A stretch of 14,300 nucleotides of DNA. Source: JACVRW01 sp034664085. Lineage in GTDB: Bacteria; Actinomycetota; Thermoleophilia; Solirubrobacterales; Thermoleophilaceae. The first letter of the stretch is position 1; every line of letters begins with the position of its first letter. Below the pieces are notes generated by a model, which was not told the DNA's origin, did no database searches, and saw only the letters and a list, made by a program, of their open reading frames with translations. Below are positions 1 to 7,031 of this stretch, in pieces. Made by a program: the position numbers and the translations under genes. Location: NCBI GenBank assembly GCA_034664085.1, contig JAXDII010000105.1:1-14300 (forward strand). Reading direction: 5' to 3'.

Positions 1-1
1 C

Positions 2-1171
2 GAGCCCTTCGGCGGACCCCAGGGCTTCGTCCAGCTCGTGCTGCCGGGCGGACGCGTCCTGCGCCGTCCCGGAGCGGGCGAGGCGCTGCCCGTCGGAGAG
101 CGCGCGCGGCAGGTCGCGCGCAGCGGCTCGGGCGAGGCGCTCGCGGACCGGACCGTCGACGGCCACCACCTGCGTGTGCTCACGCGCGGGGTGGGAGAAG
201 CCGGTGCGATCCAGGTGGCGCGCCCGCTCGGCGAGGTCGACCGCCAGCTCGACCGCATCCTGCTGGTGCTGCTGTTCGTCGGGGCCGCCGGGGTGGCGCT
301 CGGCGCCGGTCTCGGCGCGGTGGTGGCGCGCACCGCCCTGGCGCCGGTCGCCAGCTTCACCCGCCGCACCGAGGAGCTCGCCGCCGACCCCGACCCTTCG
401 GAGCGGATGGAGGTGACCGGGCGCGACGAGCTGACGCGGCTGGCCCGCAGCTTCAACTCCACGCTCGACGCGCTCGAGCGCTCCGTCGAGGCCCAGCGAC
501 ACCTGGTTGCCGACGCCAGCCACGAGCTGCGCACGCCGATCTCCAGCCTGCGCGCGAACATCCAGACGCTCGGGGATGCGGACCGGCTGCCGCCGGGCGA
601 GCTCAAGCTGCTGCGCGAGGACATCGTCTCCGAGCTGGACGACCTGACCGCCCTGGTCGCGGACATCGTGGAGCTGGCGCGCGGCACCAAGCGCAGCGAG
701 CTGGCCGACGACGTGCGCCTCGACCAGATCGTCGAAGCCGTGGCGGAGCGGGCCGAGGGGCGGGCGGGAGGCGCGCTGGACTTCCGCGTCACCGCCGAGC
801 CGACCGTCGTGCGCGGCGAGCCCCAGCGCATCCACCGGGCGGTATCGAACCTGGTGGACAACGCGGTCAAATGGAGCCCGGCCGGCGGAAGGATCGAGCT
901 GGAGCTCGCCCGCGGTGAGCTGACCGTGCGTGACCACGGCCCCGGCTTCGCGGACTCCGACCTCCCGCACGTCTTCGAGCGCTTCTACCGCGCGGACAAC
1001 GCGCGCGGCCTGCCGGGGTCCGGTCTCGGGCTCGCGATCGTGCGCCAGGCGGCGGAGGCCCACGGGGGCTCGGTCGAGGCGGGCAACGCTCCCGGCGGCG
1101 GCGCCCTGCTGCGCGTCTCGTTCGGCACGCCGACCGCCGACGTAGCGGGTTCTCAGCAGGCTCTCATCTGA
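2..1171 (+). CDS. Sensor histidine kinase, MprB-like (5' end cut by window edge)
   Basis: The frame is open to the left edge, so the N-terminus (first membrane helix and part of the sensor) is missing; 389 residues are visible. Counting from base 2: end of an extracytoplasmic sensor region (1-80), a membrane helix (about 85-108), a HAMP linker (109-161), the HisKA dimerisation helix with the autophosphorylated His in ASHELRTP (H174), then an HATPase domain with N-box (SNLVDNAVK, around 283-290), G1 (DHGPGF, 311-316) and G2 (GSGLGLAI, 339-346). All catalytic motifs are intact. It would phosphorylate an OmpR-type regulator at the inner face of the membrane. Its own partner may lie upstream outside the window, because the regulator that follows overlaps another kinase. 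The last codons (SQQALI) coincide with a CTCAG-type repeat that looks like an operator for the next gene. Family is certain; the stimulus is unknown. Confidence 0.95.
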   Translation, partial: EPFGGPQGFVQLVLPGGRVLRRPGAGEALPVGERARQVARSGSGEALADRTVDGHHLRVLTRGVGEAGAIQVARPLGEVDRQLDRILLVLLFVGAAGVALGAGLGAVVARTALAPVASFTRRTEELAADPDPSERMEVTGRDELTRLARSFNSTLDALERSVEAQRHLVADASHELRTPISSLRANIQTLGDADRLPPGELKLLREDIVSELDDLTALVADIVELARGTKRSELADDVRLDQIVEAVAERAEGRAGGALDFRVTAEPTVVRGEPQRIHRAVSNLVDNAVKWSPAGGRIELELARGELTVRDHGPGFADSDLPHVFERFYRADNARGLPGSGLGLAIVRQAAEAHGGSVEAGNAPGGGALLRVSFGTPTADVAGSQQALI

Positions 1172-1189
1172 GCCTCCATGATTGGGGCT
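1151..1189 (+). promoter_or_regulatory. Predicted operator and promoter of the response-regulator gene (CTCAG direct repeat plus -10)
   Basis: TCTCAGC at 1151-1157 is repeated as TCTCATC at 1162-1168, exactly 11 bp apart, which is one helical turn as expected for tandem binding of an OmpR-family dimer. About 15 bp after the start of the second CTCA core lies a -10-like CATGAT/ATGATT (1177-1183). Transcription from it would start at about 1190, on the GTG that opens the canonical receiver sequence. The repeat lies inside the last codons of the preceding kinase gene. A matching arrangement occurs at 3205-3236. The repeat is seen; its role in autoregulation is inferred. Confidence 0.55.
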
Positions 1190-1870
1190 GTGCGAGTGCT
1201 CGTGGTCGAGGACGACGTGCGCATGGCCGCCGCGATCCGCCGCGGCCTGCGCTTCGAGGGCCTGGTCGTCGACATCGCGGGCGGCGGCGAAGAGGGGCTG
1301 CTCAAAGCGGGCGCCACCGACTATGACGCCGTCGTGCTGGACGTGATGCTCCCGGACCTGGACGGCTTCGAGACATGCCGCCGCCTGCGGGCGAGCGGCC
1401 AGTGGCTGCCGGTGCTGATGCTCACCGCCCGCGATTCCGTCGAAGACCGCGTGCGCGGCCTCGACGGCGGGGCGGACGACTACCTGACCAAGCCGTTCTC
1501 GCTGGCCGAGCTGCTCGCGCGCCTGCGCGCGCTGGTCCGGCGCGGGCCCGTGGAGCGCCCGGTCGAGCTGGAGGTCGGCTCGCTGCGCCTGAACCCCGCC
1601 ACGCACGAGGTCCACCGCGGCGACCGGGAGGTGCGGCTGTCGGCACGCGAGTTCGGGCTGCTGGAGACGTTCATGCGCCGGCCGGGCCAGGTCCTCACGC
1701 AGCCCCAGCTGCTCGAGGCGGCGTGGGATCTCGGCTACGAGCAGCGCTCGAACGTCGTGGAGGTGTACGTCCGCTACCTGCGGGAGAAGATCGACCGCCC
1801 GTTCGGCGTGGAGTCGATCGAGACCGTGCGCGGCGTCGGGTACAGGCTGCGCAAGGACGGCGGCGAGTGA
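1190..1870 (+). CDS. OmpR/PhoB-family response regulator (MprA-like)
   Basis: A 226-residue DNA-binding response regulator. The receiver domain (1-117) has the acidic pair D8/D9, the phosphoacceptor D51 (VVLDVMLPDLDG), T79 and K101 (LTKPF). The C-terminal winged helix (about 128-222) ends with the usual VRGVGYRLR strand-wing. I chose the GTG at 1190 because it gives the canonical opening MRVLVVEDD and sits 6-7 bases after a -10-like box, so the mRNA may be leaderless. An ATG at 1178 would add four residues (MIGA) but has no Shine-Dalgarno and falls on the presumed -10. It is translationally coupled to the kinase that follows (4-base GTGA overlap), which is therefore its most likely partner. 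Predicted targets are its own promoter and the PepSY gene, from the shared CTCAG repeats. Confidence 0.95.
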   Translation: MRVLVVEDDVRMAAAIRRGLRFEGLVVDIAGGGEEGLLKAGATDYDAVVLDVMLPDLDGFETCRRLRASGQWLPVLMLTARDSVEDRVRGLDGGADDYLTKPFSLAELLARLRALVRRGPVERPVELEVGSLRLNPATHEVHRGDREVRLSAREFGLLETFMRRPGQVLTQPQLLEAAWDLGYEQRSNVVEVYVRYLREKIDRPFGVESIETVRGVGYRLRKDGGE

Positions 1871-3198
1871 GCCGCATGCCGATAAGGGTCCGGCTCACGC
1901 TCGCCTTCGCGGTGACCATGGTGGTCGTGCTGGCGGGGGCGGGGCTGTTCGTCTACCTCCGCCTCGAGAACGACCTGAACGAGAGCGTGACGGCCGGGCT
2001 GCAGACGCGGGCCGCGGCCGTCGCCGCCTCCGGCTCGGCGGCGGCCGGGGCCGCCGGCGACTCCGAGGAGGGGTTCGCGCAGCTTCTGGGCACGGACGGA
2101 CGCGTGGTCGACTCGGCGGGCGGCGTGCGCGGGGCGGCGCTCAGCGCCGCCGAGCTGCGGCGGGCGCAGCGCGGCCAGCGGGTCGTCGCAGAGCGCACGC
2201 TGCCGGGCATCGAGGGCGAGGCGCGCGTGCTCGCCCGGCCCGCGGATGGTGGCGAGGTCCTCGCCGTCGGCCAGTCGCTCGACGACCGCGACGAGACGCT
2301 CGCCGGCCTGGCGACATCGCTGGCGGTCGGCGGGCCGGCTGCCGTCCTGGTGGCGTCGCTGCTGGGCTACGCGCTCGCGGCGGCAGGGCTGCGGCCGGTG
2401 GAGGCGATGCGTCGCCGGGCGCAGGAGGTGTCTCTGAGCCGCGACGGCGAGCGGCTGCCGCTCCCGGATGCCTCCGACGAGATCCGGCGTCTCGGCGAGA
2501 CGCTCAACGAGATGCTCGAGCGGCTGCGCCGCTCATTCGAGCGCGAGCGCCGCTTCGTCGCCGATGCCAGCCATGAGCTGCGCACGCCCGTCGCGGTCAT
2601 CAAGGCGGAGTTGGAGAACGCCCTGAGGGCGGGTGGCCACGACCCTCAGGTGCAGGCGGCGCTGGTGTCCGCGGCGGAGGAGTGCGACCACCTCGCGCAG
2701 CTCGCGGAGGACCTCCTGGTGGTGGCACGGTCCGCCGAGGACGGCCTGCCGGTGCGGACCGAGCCGCTCGAGGTGCGGGAGCTGCTCGAGGGCGTGCGCG
2801 AGCGCTTCGTGGACCGCGCCGGGCAGCGCGGGCGCGCGATCAGGGTGGAGGCCGCAGACGGCCTGCAAGTGGACGCGGACCCGCTGCGCATGCGCCAGGC
2901 GCTCGGCAACCTCGTGGACAACGCCCTGCGCTACGGCGAGGGCGAGATCGTGCTGGGCTCGCGCGGGGAGGACGGGAGCGTGGAGCTGCGCGTGGCCGAC
3001 CACGGCGCCGGGTTCGACGCCGGGCTTGATGACCGCGCCTTCGAGCGCTTCACGCGCGGCAGCGTGGCGCGCACGCGCGGCGGCACCGGCCTCGGGCTGG
3101 CGATCGTTCGCGCGATCGCCGAGGCGCACGGCGGCACGGCGGAGATCGTCCCGGGCGCGGGCGCGACGGTCCGGATCGCACTCCCGAAGCGCGCCTGA
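1867..3198 (+). CDS. Sensor histidine kinase, HAMP type, partner of the preceding regulator
   Basis: A complete 443-residue membrane kinase. Counting from the Met at 1876: first membrane helix 8-28, extracytoplasmic sensor about 32-145 with no recognised ligand fold, second helix about 146-170, HAMP 171-223, HisKA with phosphorylated H233 (ASHELRTP), N-box (GNLVDNALR, 344-352), G1 (DHGAGF, 375-380) and G2 (GGTGLGLAI, 402-410). I prefer the GTG at 1867: it overlaps the regulator's stop as GTGA and has AAGGA at 1853-1857, 9 bases upstream, while the ATG at 1876 lies 18 bases from it. The overlap argues for coupled synthesis and a cognate pair. The sensor loop is Ala/Gly/Arg-rich, and I cannot name its signal. 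The frame continues open upstream, but that is the antisense-free shadow of the regulator gene. Confidence 0.95.
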   Translation: MSRMPIRVRLTLAFAVTMVVVLAGAGLFVYLRLENDLNESVTAGLQTRAAAVAASGSAAAGAAGDSEEGFAQLLGTDGRVVDSAGGVRGAALSAAELRRAQRGQRVVAERTLPGIEGEARVLARPADGGEVLAVGQSLDDRDETLAGLATSLAVGGPAAVLVASLLGYALAAAGLRPVEAMRRRAQEVSLSRDGERLPLPDASDEIRRLGETLNEMLERLRRSFERERRFVADASHELRTPVAVIKAELENALRAGGHDPQVQAALVSAAEECDHLAQLAEDLLVVARSAEDGLPVRTEPLEVRELLEGVRERFVDRAGQRGRAIRVEAADGLQVDADPLRMRQALGNLVDNALRYGEGEIVLGSRGEDGSVELRVADHGAGFDAGLDDRAFERFTRGSVARTRGGTGLGLAIVRAIAEAHGGTAEIVPGAGATVRIALPKRA

Positions 3199-3204
3199 AA
3201 GGGG

Positions 3205-3268
3205 CTCAGGGGGGCCTCAGGACCCCGGCCTACGGTGGTTGCTGCATCGGACTACGACGAACGGGAGG
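3205..3268 (+). promoter_or_regulatory. Predicted operator, promoter and RBS of the PepSY gene
   Basis: CTCAGG at 3205-3210 is repeated at 3216-3221, an 11-bp direct repeat. A TANNNT box (TACGGT, 3231-3236) begins 15 bp after the start of the second repeat. This is the same geometry as at 1151-1183 before the response regulator. The expected start of transcription is about 3243, giving a leader of about 30 nt with a strong Shine-Dalgarno (GGGAGG, 3263-3268) six bases before the ATG. I infer that the response regulator activates here. Confidence 0.55.
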
Positions 3269-3274
3269 ACCACC

Positions 3275-3640
3275 ATGAAGGACAAGCTCAAGGGCATGAT
3301 CATCGCCGTCGTGGCGATTGCGGCGCTCGCTGTGGGGGGCGCTGCCATTGCCGGCGCGGCAGGTGGCGGCGGCGATGACGCCGGCGACAGGGCGATCTCC
3401 GGGCAGGCCCTCGACAGGGCCAGCGCCGCGGCGCTCCAGGCCACCGGCGGCGGCAAGGTCACCGGCACCGAGGTCAGCGATGAGGAGAGCTATTACGAGG
3501 TGGAGGTAACCCGCAGCGACGGGAGCCAGGTCGACGTGCAGCTCGGTCGCGACTTCCAGGTCGTGGACAAGTCCGCCGACCACGAGGACGCCGACGGCGG
3601 CAACGAGGGCGCGAACGACGACGGCGGCGCCGACCGCTGA
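3275..3640 (+). CDS. Small membrane-anchored PepSY-domain protein
   Basis: 121 residues. A short basic N-terminus (KDKLK) is followed by a hydrophobic stretch (about 7-28), either an uncleaved anchor or a signal peptide, then a Gly-rich linker and one PepSY-like unit at about 39-98: an alanine-rich helix (AISGQALDRASAAAL) followed by strands ending in a Tyr/Val segment (SYYEVEVTR) and LGRDFQVV. The last 20 or so residues are Asp/Glu/Gly-rich. PepSY units occur in protease propeptides and in small envelope proteins, and are often encoded beside two-component systems; several act as inhibitors or accessory sensors. The start is firm: ATG with GGGAGG six bases upstream. It has its own promoter and a probable operator for the neighbouring response regulator, so I infer it is a target and perhaps a feedback partner of that system outside the membrane. 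The acidic tail could bind cations, but nothing shows it. Confidence 0.85.
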   Translation: MKDKLKGMIIAVVAIAALAVGGAAIAGAAGGGGDDAGDRAISGQALDRASAAALQATGGGKVTGTEVSDEESYYEVEVTRSDGSQVDVQLGRDFQVVDKSADHEDADGGNEGANDDGGADR

Positions 3641-3648
3641 CCCGCGCT

Positions 3649-5076
3649 CTAGACCTCCGACGCCGCCGCCACCGGGCCCGCTGCGGCCGGGTGGCGGCGG
3701 CCGGGGATGAGGGTGGCCGCGAGCAGCGCGAGGCCGGCGGCCACGGTACCCATCACGAAGGCCGCCGTGAAGCCGGACTCCTTGGCGAAGCCGCTGCCGG
3801 CCACCACGTGGCCGGCCACGATCACGGCCGCGATCTGGGCGCCGAACGCTCCGCCGATGGTTCGCATGATCGTGTTCATGCCGGTTGCCTCGCCGGTCTG
3901 GCTCTGCGGCACGGCCTCGACGATCAGGTTGGCCATGGATGCGAAGGACAGGCCGATGCCGAAGCCGAGCAGCGTGACGGCGACGACCACGTGCCACTCG
4001 TGGGTGTGTGCCACGGCGAGCAGTGCGAAGCTCGCCCCGGCACAGATGGTGCCGAGCAGCAGCGGGACCTTCGAGCCCACCCGTCCCGCCAGCACTCCGG
4101 CGAGCGGCCCGGCCACCAGCATGACGACCGCCGAGGGGAGCATGAACAGGCCGGCGCCCGTCACCCCGACTCCGAAGCCATAGCCCGCGGCCGCGGGGGC
4201 CTGGACGAACTGCGGGATCAGGATGAACGACCCGAACATCCCGAACCCGATCAGGAAGCCGGTGAGGTTGACGGTCCAGACGGCACGCACCCGCAGCAGG
4301 TCCACGTCCACTAGCGGCTCGGACGTTCGGTGCTCCAAGCGAGCCCAGACGGCGAGGATGACGGCGGCGGCCGCGAACAGCCCGATGATGCCCGGCGAGC
4401 CCCAGCCCCAGCGCGTTCCCTCGCTCACGGCCAGCAGCAGGCAGACCAGGCCTCCGGACAGCAGCAGGGCGCCGGGCCAGTCGATGCGCGCCGGGGACTT
4501 CACGGGGGACTCGGGGACGAACAGGTGCGTGGCGACGATCGCCACGATCACCACCGCGAAGCCGAACCAGAAGATCCACTCGTAGGAGAGGTGGTCGACG
4601 ATCAGGCCGCTCAGCGCGAGCCCCGCGCCGCCGCCGATGCCGAACGTGGCCGAGATCAGCCCGATGGCGGTGGCCACCCGCTCGCGCGGGAACTCGTCGC
4701 GGATGATCCCGAAGGCGAGCGGGAAGACCGCGCCGCCGGCGCCCTGTACCGCTCGTCCCACCACCAGCATCTCGATGCTGTGCGACAGCGCCGCGATCAG
4801 CGAGCCGATCGCGAACACGCAGAGCACGGCGACGATCGTGCGCTCCTTGCCGAACATGTCGCCGAGGCGGCCGAGGATCGGGGTGGTCACCGAAGCAGTG
4901 AGCAGGTAGACGGTGAGCACCCACGTCACCGCGGTGGTCGAGGCGCCGAGCTGGCGCTGGATCTCCGGGAGCGCCGGCGCCACCATCGTCTGCTGGAGCG
5001 CGTAGGCGAGCGCTGCCACCGCGAGCACCGCGAGCGTGACGTTGTAGTGCTGCCGCACGGGCCCCGCCTCGCTCAC
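3649..5076 (-). CDS. MFS multidrug exporter, DHA2 (EmrB/QacA-like) family
   Basis: 475 residues, nearly all hydrophobic helices; the length and pattern fit the 14-helix DHA2 proton-driven drug exporters. MFS motif A is clear in the loop after helix 2 (GRLGDMFGKER, 69-79), and helix 1 carries the family-like QQTMVAPALPEIQ. A motif-C-like glycine-rich helix (FGIGGGAGLALSG) follows near 145-160. The short basic C-terminus ends in an Ala-rich tail. The start is the GTG at 5076, which overlaps the MarR gene's TGA as GTGA with GGAG just upstream, so the pair is translationally coupled. Longer in-frame extensions upstream would run through the MarR gene in another frame and are not real. The substrate cannot be read from sequence; the linked MarR repressor suggests a drug or phenolic ligand induces export. 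Confidence 0.93.
   Translation of the reverse strand: MSEAGPVRQHYNVTLAVLAVAALAYALQQTMVAPALPEIQRQLGASTTAVTWVLTVYLLTASVTTPILGRLGDMFGKERTIVAVLCVFAIGSLIAALSHSIEMLVVGRAVQGAGGAVFPLAFGIIRDEFPRERVATAIGLISATFGIGGGAGLALSGLIVDHLSYEWIFWFGFAVVIVAIVATHLFVPESPVKSPARIDWPGALLLSGGLVCLLLAVSEGTRWGWGSPGIIGLFAAAAVILAVWARLEHRTSEPLVDVDLLRVRAVWTVNLTGFLIGFGMFGSFILIPQFVQAPAAAGYGFGVGVTGAGLFMLPSAVVMLVAGPLAGVLAGRVGSKVPLLLGTICAGASFALLAVAHTHEWHVVVAVTLLGFGIGLSFASMANLIVEAVPQSQTGEATGMNTIMRTIGGAFGAQIAAVIVAGHVVAGSGFAKESGFTAAFVMGTVAAGLALLAATLIPGRRHPAAAGPVAAASEV
3663..3700. terminator. Long GC hairpin between convergent genes (possible bidirectional terminator)
   Basis: CCGCCGCCACC (3663-3673) and GGTGGCGGCGG (3690-3700) are perfect 11-base complements around a 16-base loop that can itself pair GGCC with GGCC. 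It lies 22 bases after the PepSY stop and inside the last codons of the convergent exporter gene. There is no T-run on either side, so it is not a classic intrinsic terminator. It also encodes a Pro/Ala-rich tail of the exporter, which could explain the repeat by codon composition alone. Confidence 0.35.
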
Positions 5077-5516
5077 AGCTCCTCCATCACCTCGGCGAGG
5101 CGGACGAGCAGCTCGATCGCGACGTGCCGCTGCTGCGGATCCAGCGAGGCGGCGATCTGCTCGCGAACCCGGCGGTACTCCTCCATCTTCGTCTCGAGCG
5201 CCCCGCGGCCGGCGGGGGTCAGGGAGATCAGCACGGCCCGGCGGTCGGTCGGGTCCGCGACCCGTGAGACCCACCCGCGGGCCAGCAGCACGTCCGTCAT
5301 GCGCGTGGCCGTGGGCGACGACACGCCGGCTGACTCGGCGAGCTGGCCGTTGGCGAGCGGACCGTTGAGGAGCGGCTCGAGCATGTGGTATTGCGCCAGC
5401 GAGATCCCGTCGGCCGACGGGCGGCTCGCTTCGCGGCCGCGCGCCCGGCGCGCGGCGCGGAAGAACTCGGCGAGGGCGTCGCTGAGGACCGCGGTGGATT
5501 CGGGCTCGTCGACCAT
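5073..5516 (-). CDS. MarR-family transcriptional repressor
   Basis: 147 residues, the usual MarR length. N-terminal dimerisation helix (9-30), winged helix-turn-helix about 40-105 with recognition helix in SAGVSSPTATRMTDVLLARG (62-81) and the diagnostic wing DPTDRRAVLISLT (88-100), then a C-terminal helix completing the dimer interface. These proteins bind an inverted repeat over their own promoter and release it on binding small aromatic ligands. Here the gene leads a two-gene operon with the drug exporter, the classic autoregulated arrangement. An AT-rich imperfect palindrome lies just upstream (5530-5551). There is no Shine-Dalgarno before the ATG; a TAAGCT box ends 9 bases before it, so the mRNA is probably near-leaderless. 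Confidence 0.94.
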   Translation of the reverse strand: MVDEPESTAVLSDALAEFFRAARRARGREASRPSADGISLAQYHMLEPLLNGPLANGQLAESAGVSSPTATRMTDVLLARGWVSRVADPTDRRAVLISLTPAGRGALETKMEEYRRVREQIAASLDPQQRHVAIELLVRLAEVMEEL

Positions 5517-5525
5517 CGGCGCACG

Positions 5526-5551
5526 AGCTTAGCCATATATCGATTAGGCAA
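5526..5551 (-). promoter_or_regulatory. Predicted MarR operator and -10 of the MarR-exporter operon
   Basis: A sharply AT-rich patch in GC-rich surroundings. On the minus strand, TTGCC (5551-5547) and the opposite GGCTA (5534-5530) form an imperfect 22-bp palindrome centred on ATCGAT (about 6 of 11 positions match), typical in size for MarR sites. TAAGCT (5531-5526) would be the -10, nine bases before the ATG. The palindrome is weak and its function is inferred from position. Confidence 0.45.
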
Positions 5552-5576
5552 CTACAGATCTCCGCGCGGGTCGGAG

Positions 5577-5582
5577 TAGGCT
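5577..5582 (+). promoter_or_regulatory. Predicted -10 box giving a leaderless transcript
   Basis: TAGGCT ends exactly seven bases before the ATG at 5590, so transcription would begin on the start codon. There is no Shine-Dalgarno. I see no convincing -35. Confidence 0.4.
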
Positions 5583-5589
5583 GCGCTGG

Positions 5590-5868
5590 ATGCCCTGCCT
5601 GGTGGTCCTGCTGGCGCTGATATCGCCGCGACTGGCGCTGGTTGCGATCTGGCTGTTCAGCAGCATCCTCGACCGCGCCTACGACAGCTGGATCGTGCCG
5701 CTGATCGGGTTCTTCGTGCTGCCGTGGACGACGCTCGCCTACGCCGGCATGTGGTCCGCGGGCACGAACGAGCTCCGAGGCCTCGAATGGTTCGTGGTGA
5801 TCCTGGCGTTCGTCGTGGACCTCGGGTCCTACGCCGGCGGCAGCTCCAGGCGCCGCGCGGGCGACTGA
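5590..5868 (+). CDS. Small three-helix membrane protein of unknown function
   Basis: 92 residues with three hydrophobic segments (about 2-24, 34-54 and 67-84) and a short basic tail (SSRRRAGD), so the C-terminus probably stays in the cytoplasm. Notable residues are the aromatic/proline core GFFVLPWTTLAYA (40-52) and ILDRAYDSW between helices 1 and 2. I have an impression of similar small proteins in related actinobacteria but cannot name a family. It is divergent from the MarR operon (73 bases apart) and converges on the PucR-family gene, overlapping its end by 40 bases. ATG at 5590 was chosen because TAGGCT lies seven bases before it. Coding status is supported by the coherent membrane topology and the promoter-like element; function is unknown. 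Confidence 0.75.
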   Translation: MPCLVVLLALISPRLALVAIWLFSSILDRAYDSWIVPLIGFFVLPWTTLAYAGMWSAGTNELRGLEWFVVILAFVVDLGSYAGGSSRRRAGD

Positions 5869-7025
5869 GCGCGCAGCGCCAGCTCCAGCTCGAAGCGCGC
5901 GTCGGGATCGTCGAGCTGGTCGCCGAGCAGCTCGCGCAGCCGCACCAGCCGGTAGCGCACCGTCTGGGGGTGGAGGCCGAGCGCGCGGGCCATCGCGGCC
6001 GCGTTGCCGCCCTCGCGCACGTAGGCCATCGCGGTCGCCTCCATCCGGCGCCGCGCCTTCGGGGTCAGGTCGTCGAGCGGCGCCAGCCGCCGGGCGGCGA
6101 GCCGGTCGACGAGACCGCGGTTCTCGAACAGCAGCAGCTCGGGCAGCACGTCGTCCGCGCGCAGCGGGGAGGAATCGGGGATCGCCCCGGCTTCGGCGGC
6201 GCGCAACGCGGCCTGCGCTAGGGACCACGAGCCGGCCAGGTCGGCGACCGGCACCACCGAGCCAAGCGCGGCACGCCGTCCTGACAGCGCCTGAGCGATC
6301 TCGGCGGGCCGTCCCGGACCGTCGGGGTCGGGAATCACCGCGCAGCCGACTGCGTCGACCTGGCCGACCAGCGAGTCCGAGGGCAGGCGGCCGGTGAGCC
6401 GGTCGCCCTCCTTCTCGGGGAACGCCAGCGCCGCGGCCGTGGGCGGCACCCGCCAGCCGAGCGGCGCGGCGGCGGCGCGGATGTCCGCCTCGTCCGCGGG
6501 CGGGTCGCGCAGCAGCAGGGCCGCCAGCTCGCGCTGGCGGCGCCGGCGCTCGCCCTCGAGTCGGGAGCGCGCCTCCGCGTAGCCCTCCACCGAGTCGGCC
6601 GACAGCTCCTCGATGTAGGCGAACATCGACTCCGCCAGCAGGCTCAGCACCTCCGGGTCCAGCCCCGCGCTGCGTGCCGCGTCGGCCACGCGCCGCCACG
6701 CCACGCGGGCGCCGACGCGATACGCCGACTGGAGCGAGTCGAGCGTGCGTCCCTGCCGCAGCTCGCCGCGCCCGAGCGCGACGTACACCTCGCGGCCCGT
6801 CCCGCGCGCGCCCGACGGGCTGCGGATCAGCTCGACGAACTGCCGCAGGGCCTCGGTCACGCCCGTGCGCACACCGTGGCCGAACGACCCCTCGAGCGGG
6901 CGGGCGTACTCCGGCACCTCGCGCGCGATCGTGGCCAGGATCTCGTCGGTGATCGCGTCGAGCTCCGGCTCCATCACGTCGGCGACGCTCGCGGGCAGGG
7001 CGCGCCAGGGGTCGGTTTCGCGCAT
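5829..7025 (-). CDS. PucR/CdaR-type helix-turn-helix regulator
   Basis: 398 residues. The C-terminus (about 338-368) is the PucR-type helix-turn-helix: NAAAMARALGLHPQTVRYRL, followed by a short leucine-rich helix (VRLRELLG) and an ELELALRA end, as in this family. The N-terminal half (about 10-150) is an all-helical region resembling the sensory domain of PucR-type actinobacterial regulators, then a charged helix (150-170) and a variable GGDEF-derived-like middle. Such proteins are usually single-gene activators that sense a metabolite. It is transcribed away from the desaturase gene across an 87-bp gap, so that gene is its most likely target. Start: ATG at 7025, six bases after a TACATA -10 and without Shine-Dalgarno, so probably leaderless. 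Its 3' end overlaps the convergent small membrane protein gene. Confidence 0.9.
   Translation of the reverse strand: MRETDPWRALPASVADVMEPELDAITDEILATIAREVPEYARPLEGSFGHGVRTGVTEALRQFVELIRSPSGARGTGREVYVALGRGELRQGRTLDSLQSAYRVGARVAWRRVADAARSAGLDPEVLSLLAESMFAYIEELSADSVEGYAEARSRLEGERRRRQRELAALLLRDPPADEADIRAAAAPLGWRVPPTAAALAFPEKEGDRLTGRLPSDSLVGQVDAVGCAVIPDPDGPGRPAEIAQALSGRRAALGSVVPVADLAGSWSLAQAALRAAEAGAIPDSSPLRADDVLPELLLFENRGLVDRLAARRLAPLDDLTPKARRRMEATAMAYVREGGNAAAMARALGLHPQTVRYRLVRLRELLGDQLDDPDARFELELALRAQSPARRLELPPA
5849..5880. terminator. Hairpin at the convergent overlap (possible terminator)
   Basis: GGCGCCGCGC (5849-5858) and GCGCAGCGCC (5871-5880) pair with one mismatch around a 12-base loop that contains the stop codon of the small membrane protein. 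No T-run follows. It lies inside the PucR-family gene, so any terminator role for either strand is tentative. Confidence 0.25.
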
Positions 7026-7031
7026 TTTTAT

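Noticed and set aside
1375..1866. N-terminal extension of the second kinase through the regulator gene
   Set aside because: This stretch is the shadow frame of the regulator's receiver and DNA-binding domains. The GTG at 1867 with AAGGA upstream gives the normal kinase topology.
3230..4924. 564-codon open frame running under the exporter and PepSY genes
   Set aside because: Arg/Pro/His-rich product, overlaps two well-supported genes in other frames, no start signal.
5077..6699. Long in-frame extension upstream of the exporter gene, which could suggest a 1016-residue fusion
   Set aside because: The extension crosses the MarR gene and others in a different frame and is low-complexity. The GTGA overlap with the MarR stop gives a normal exporter length.
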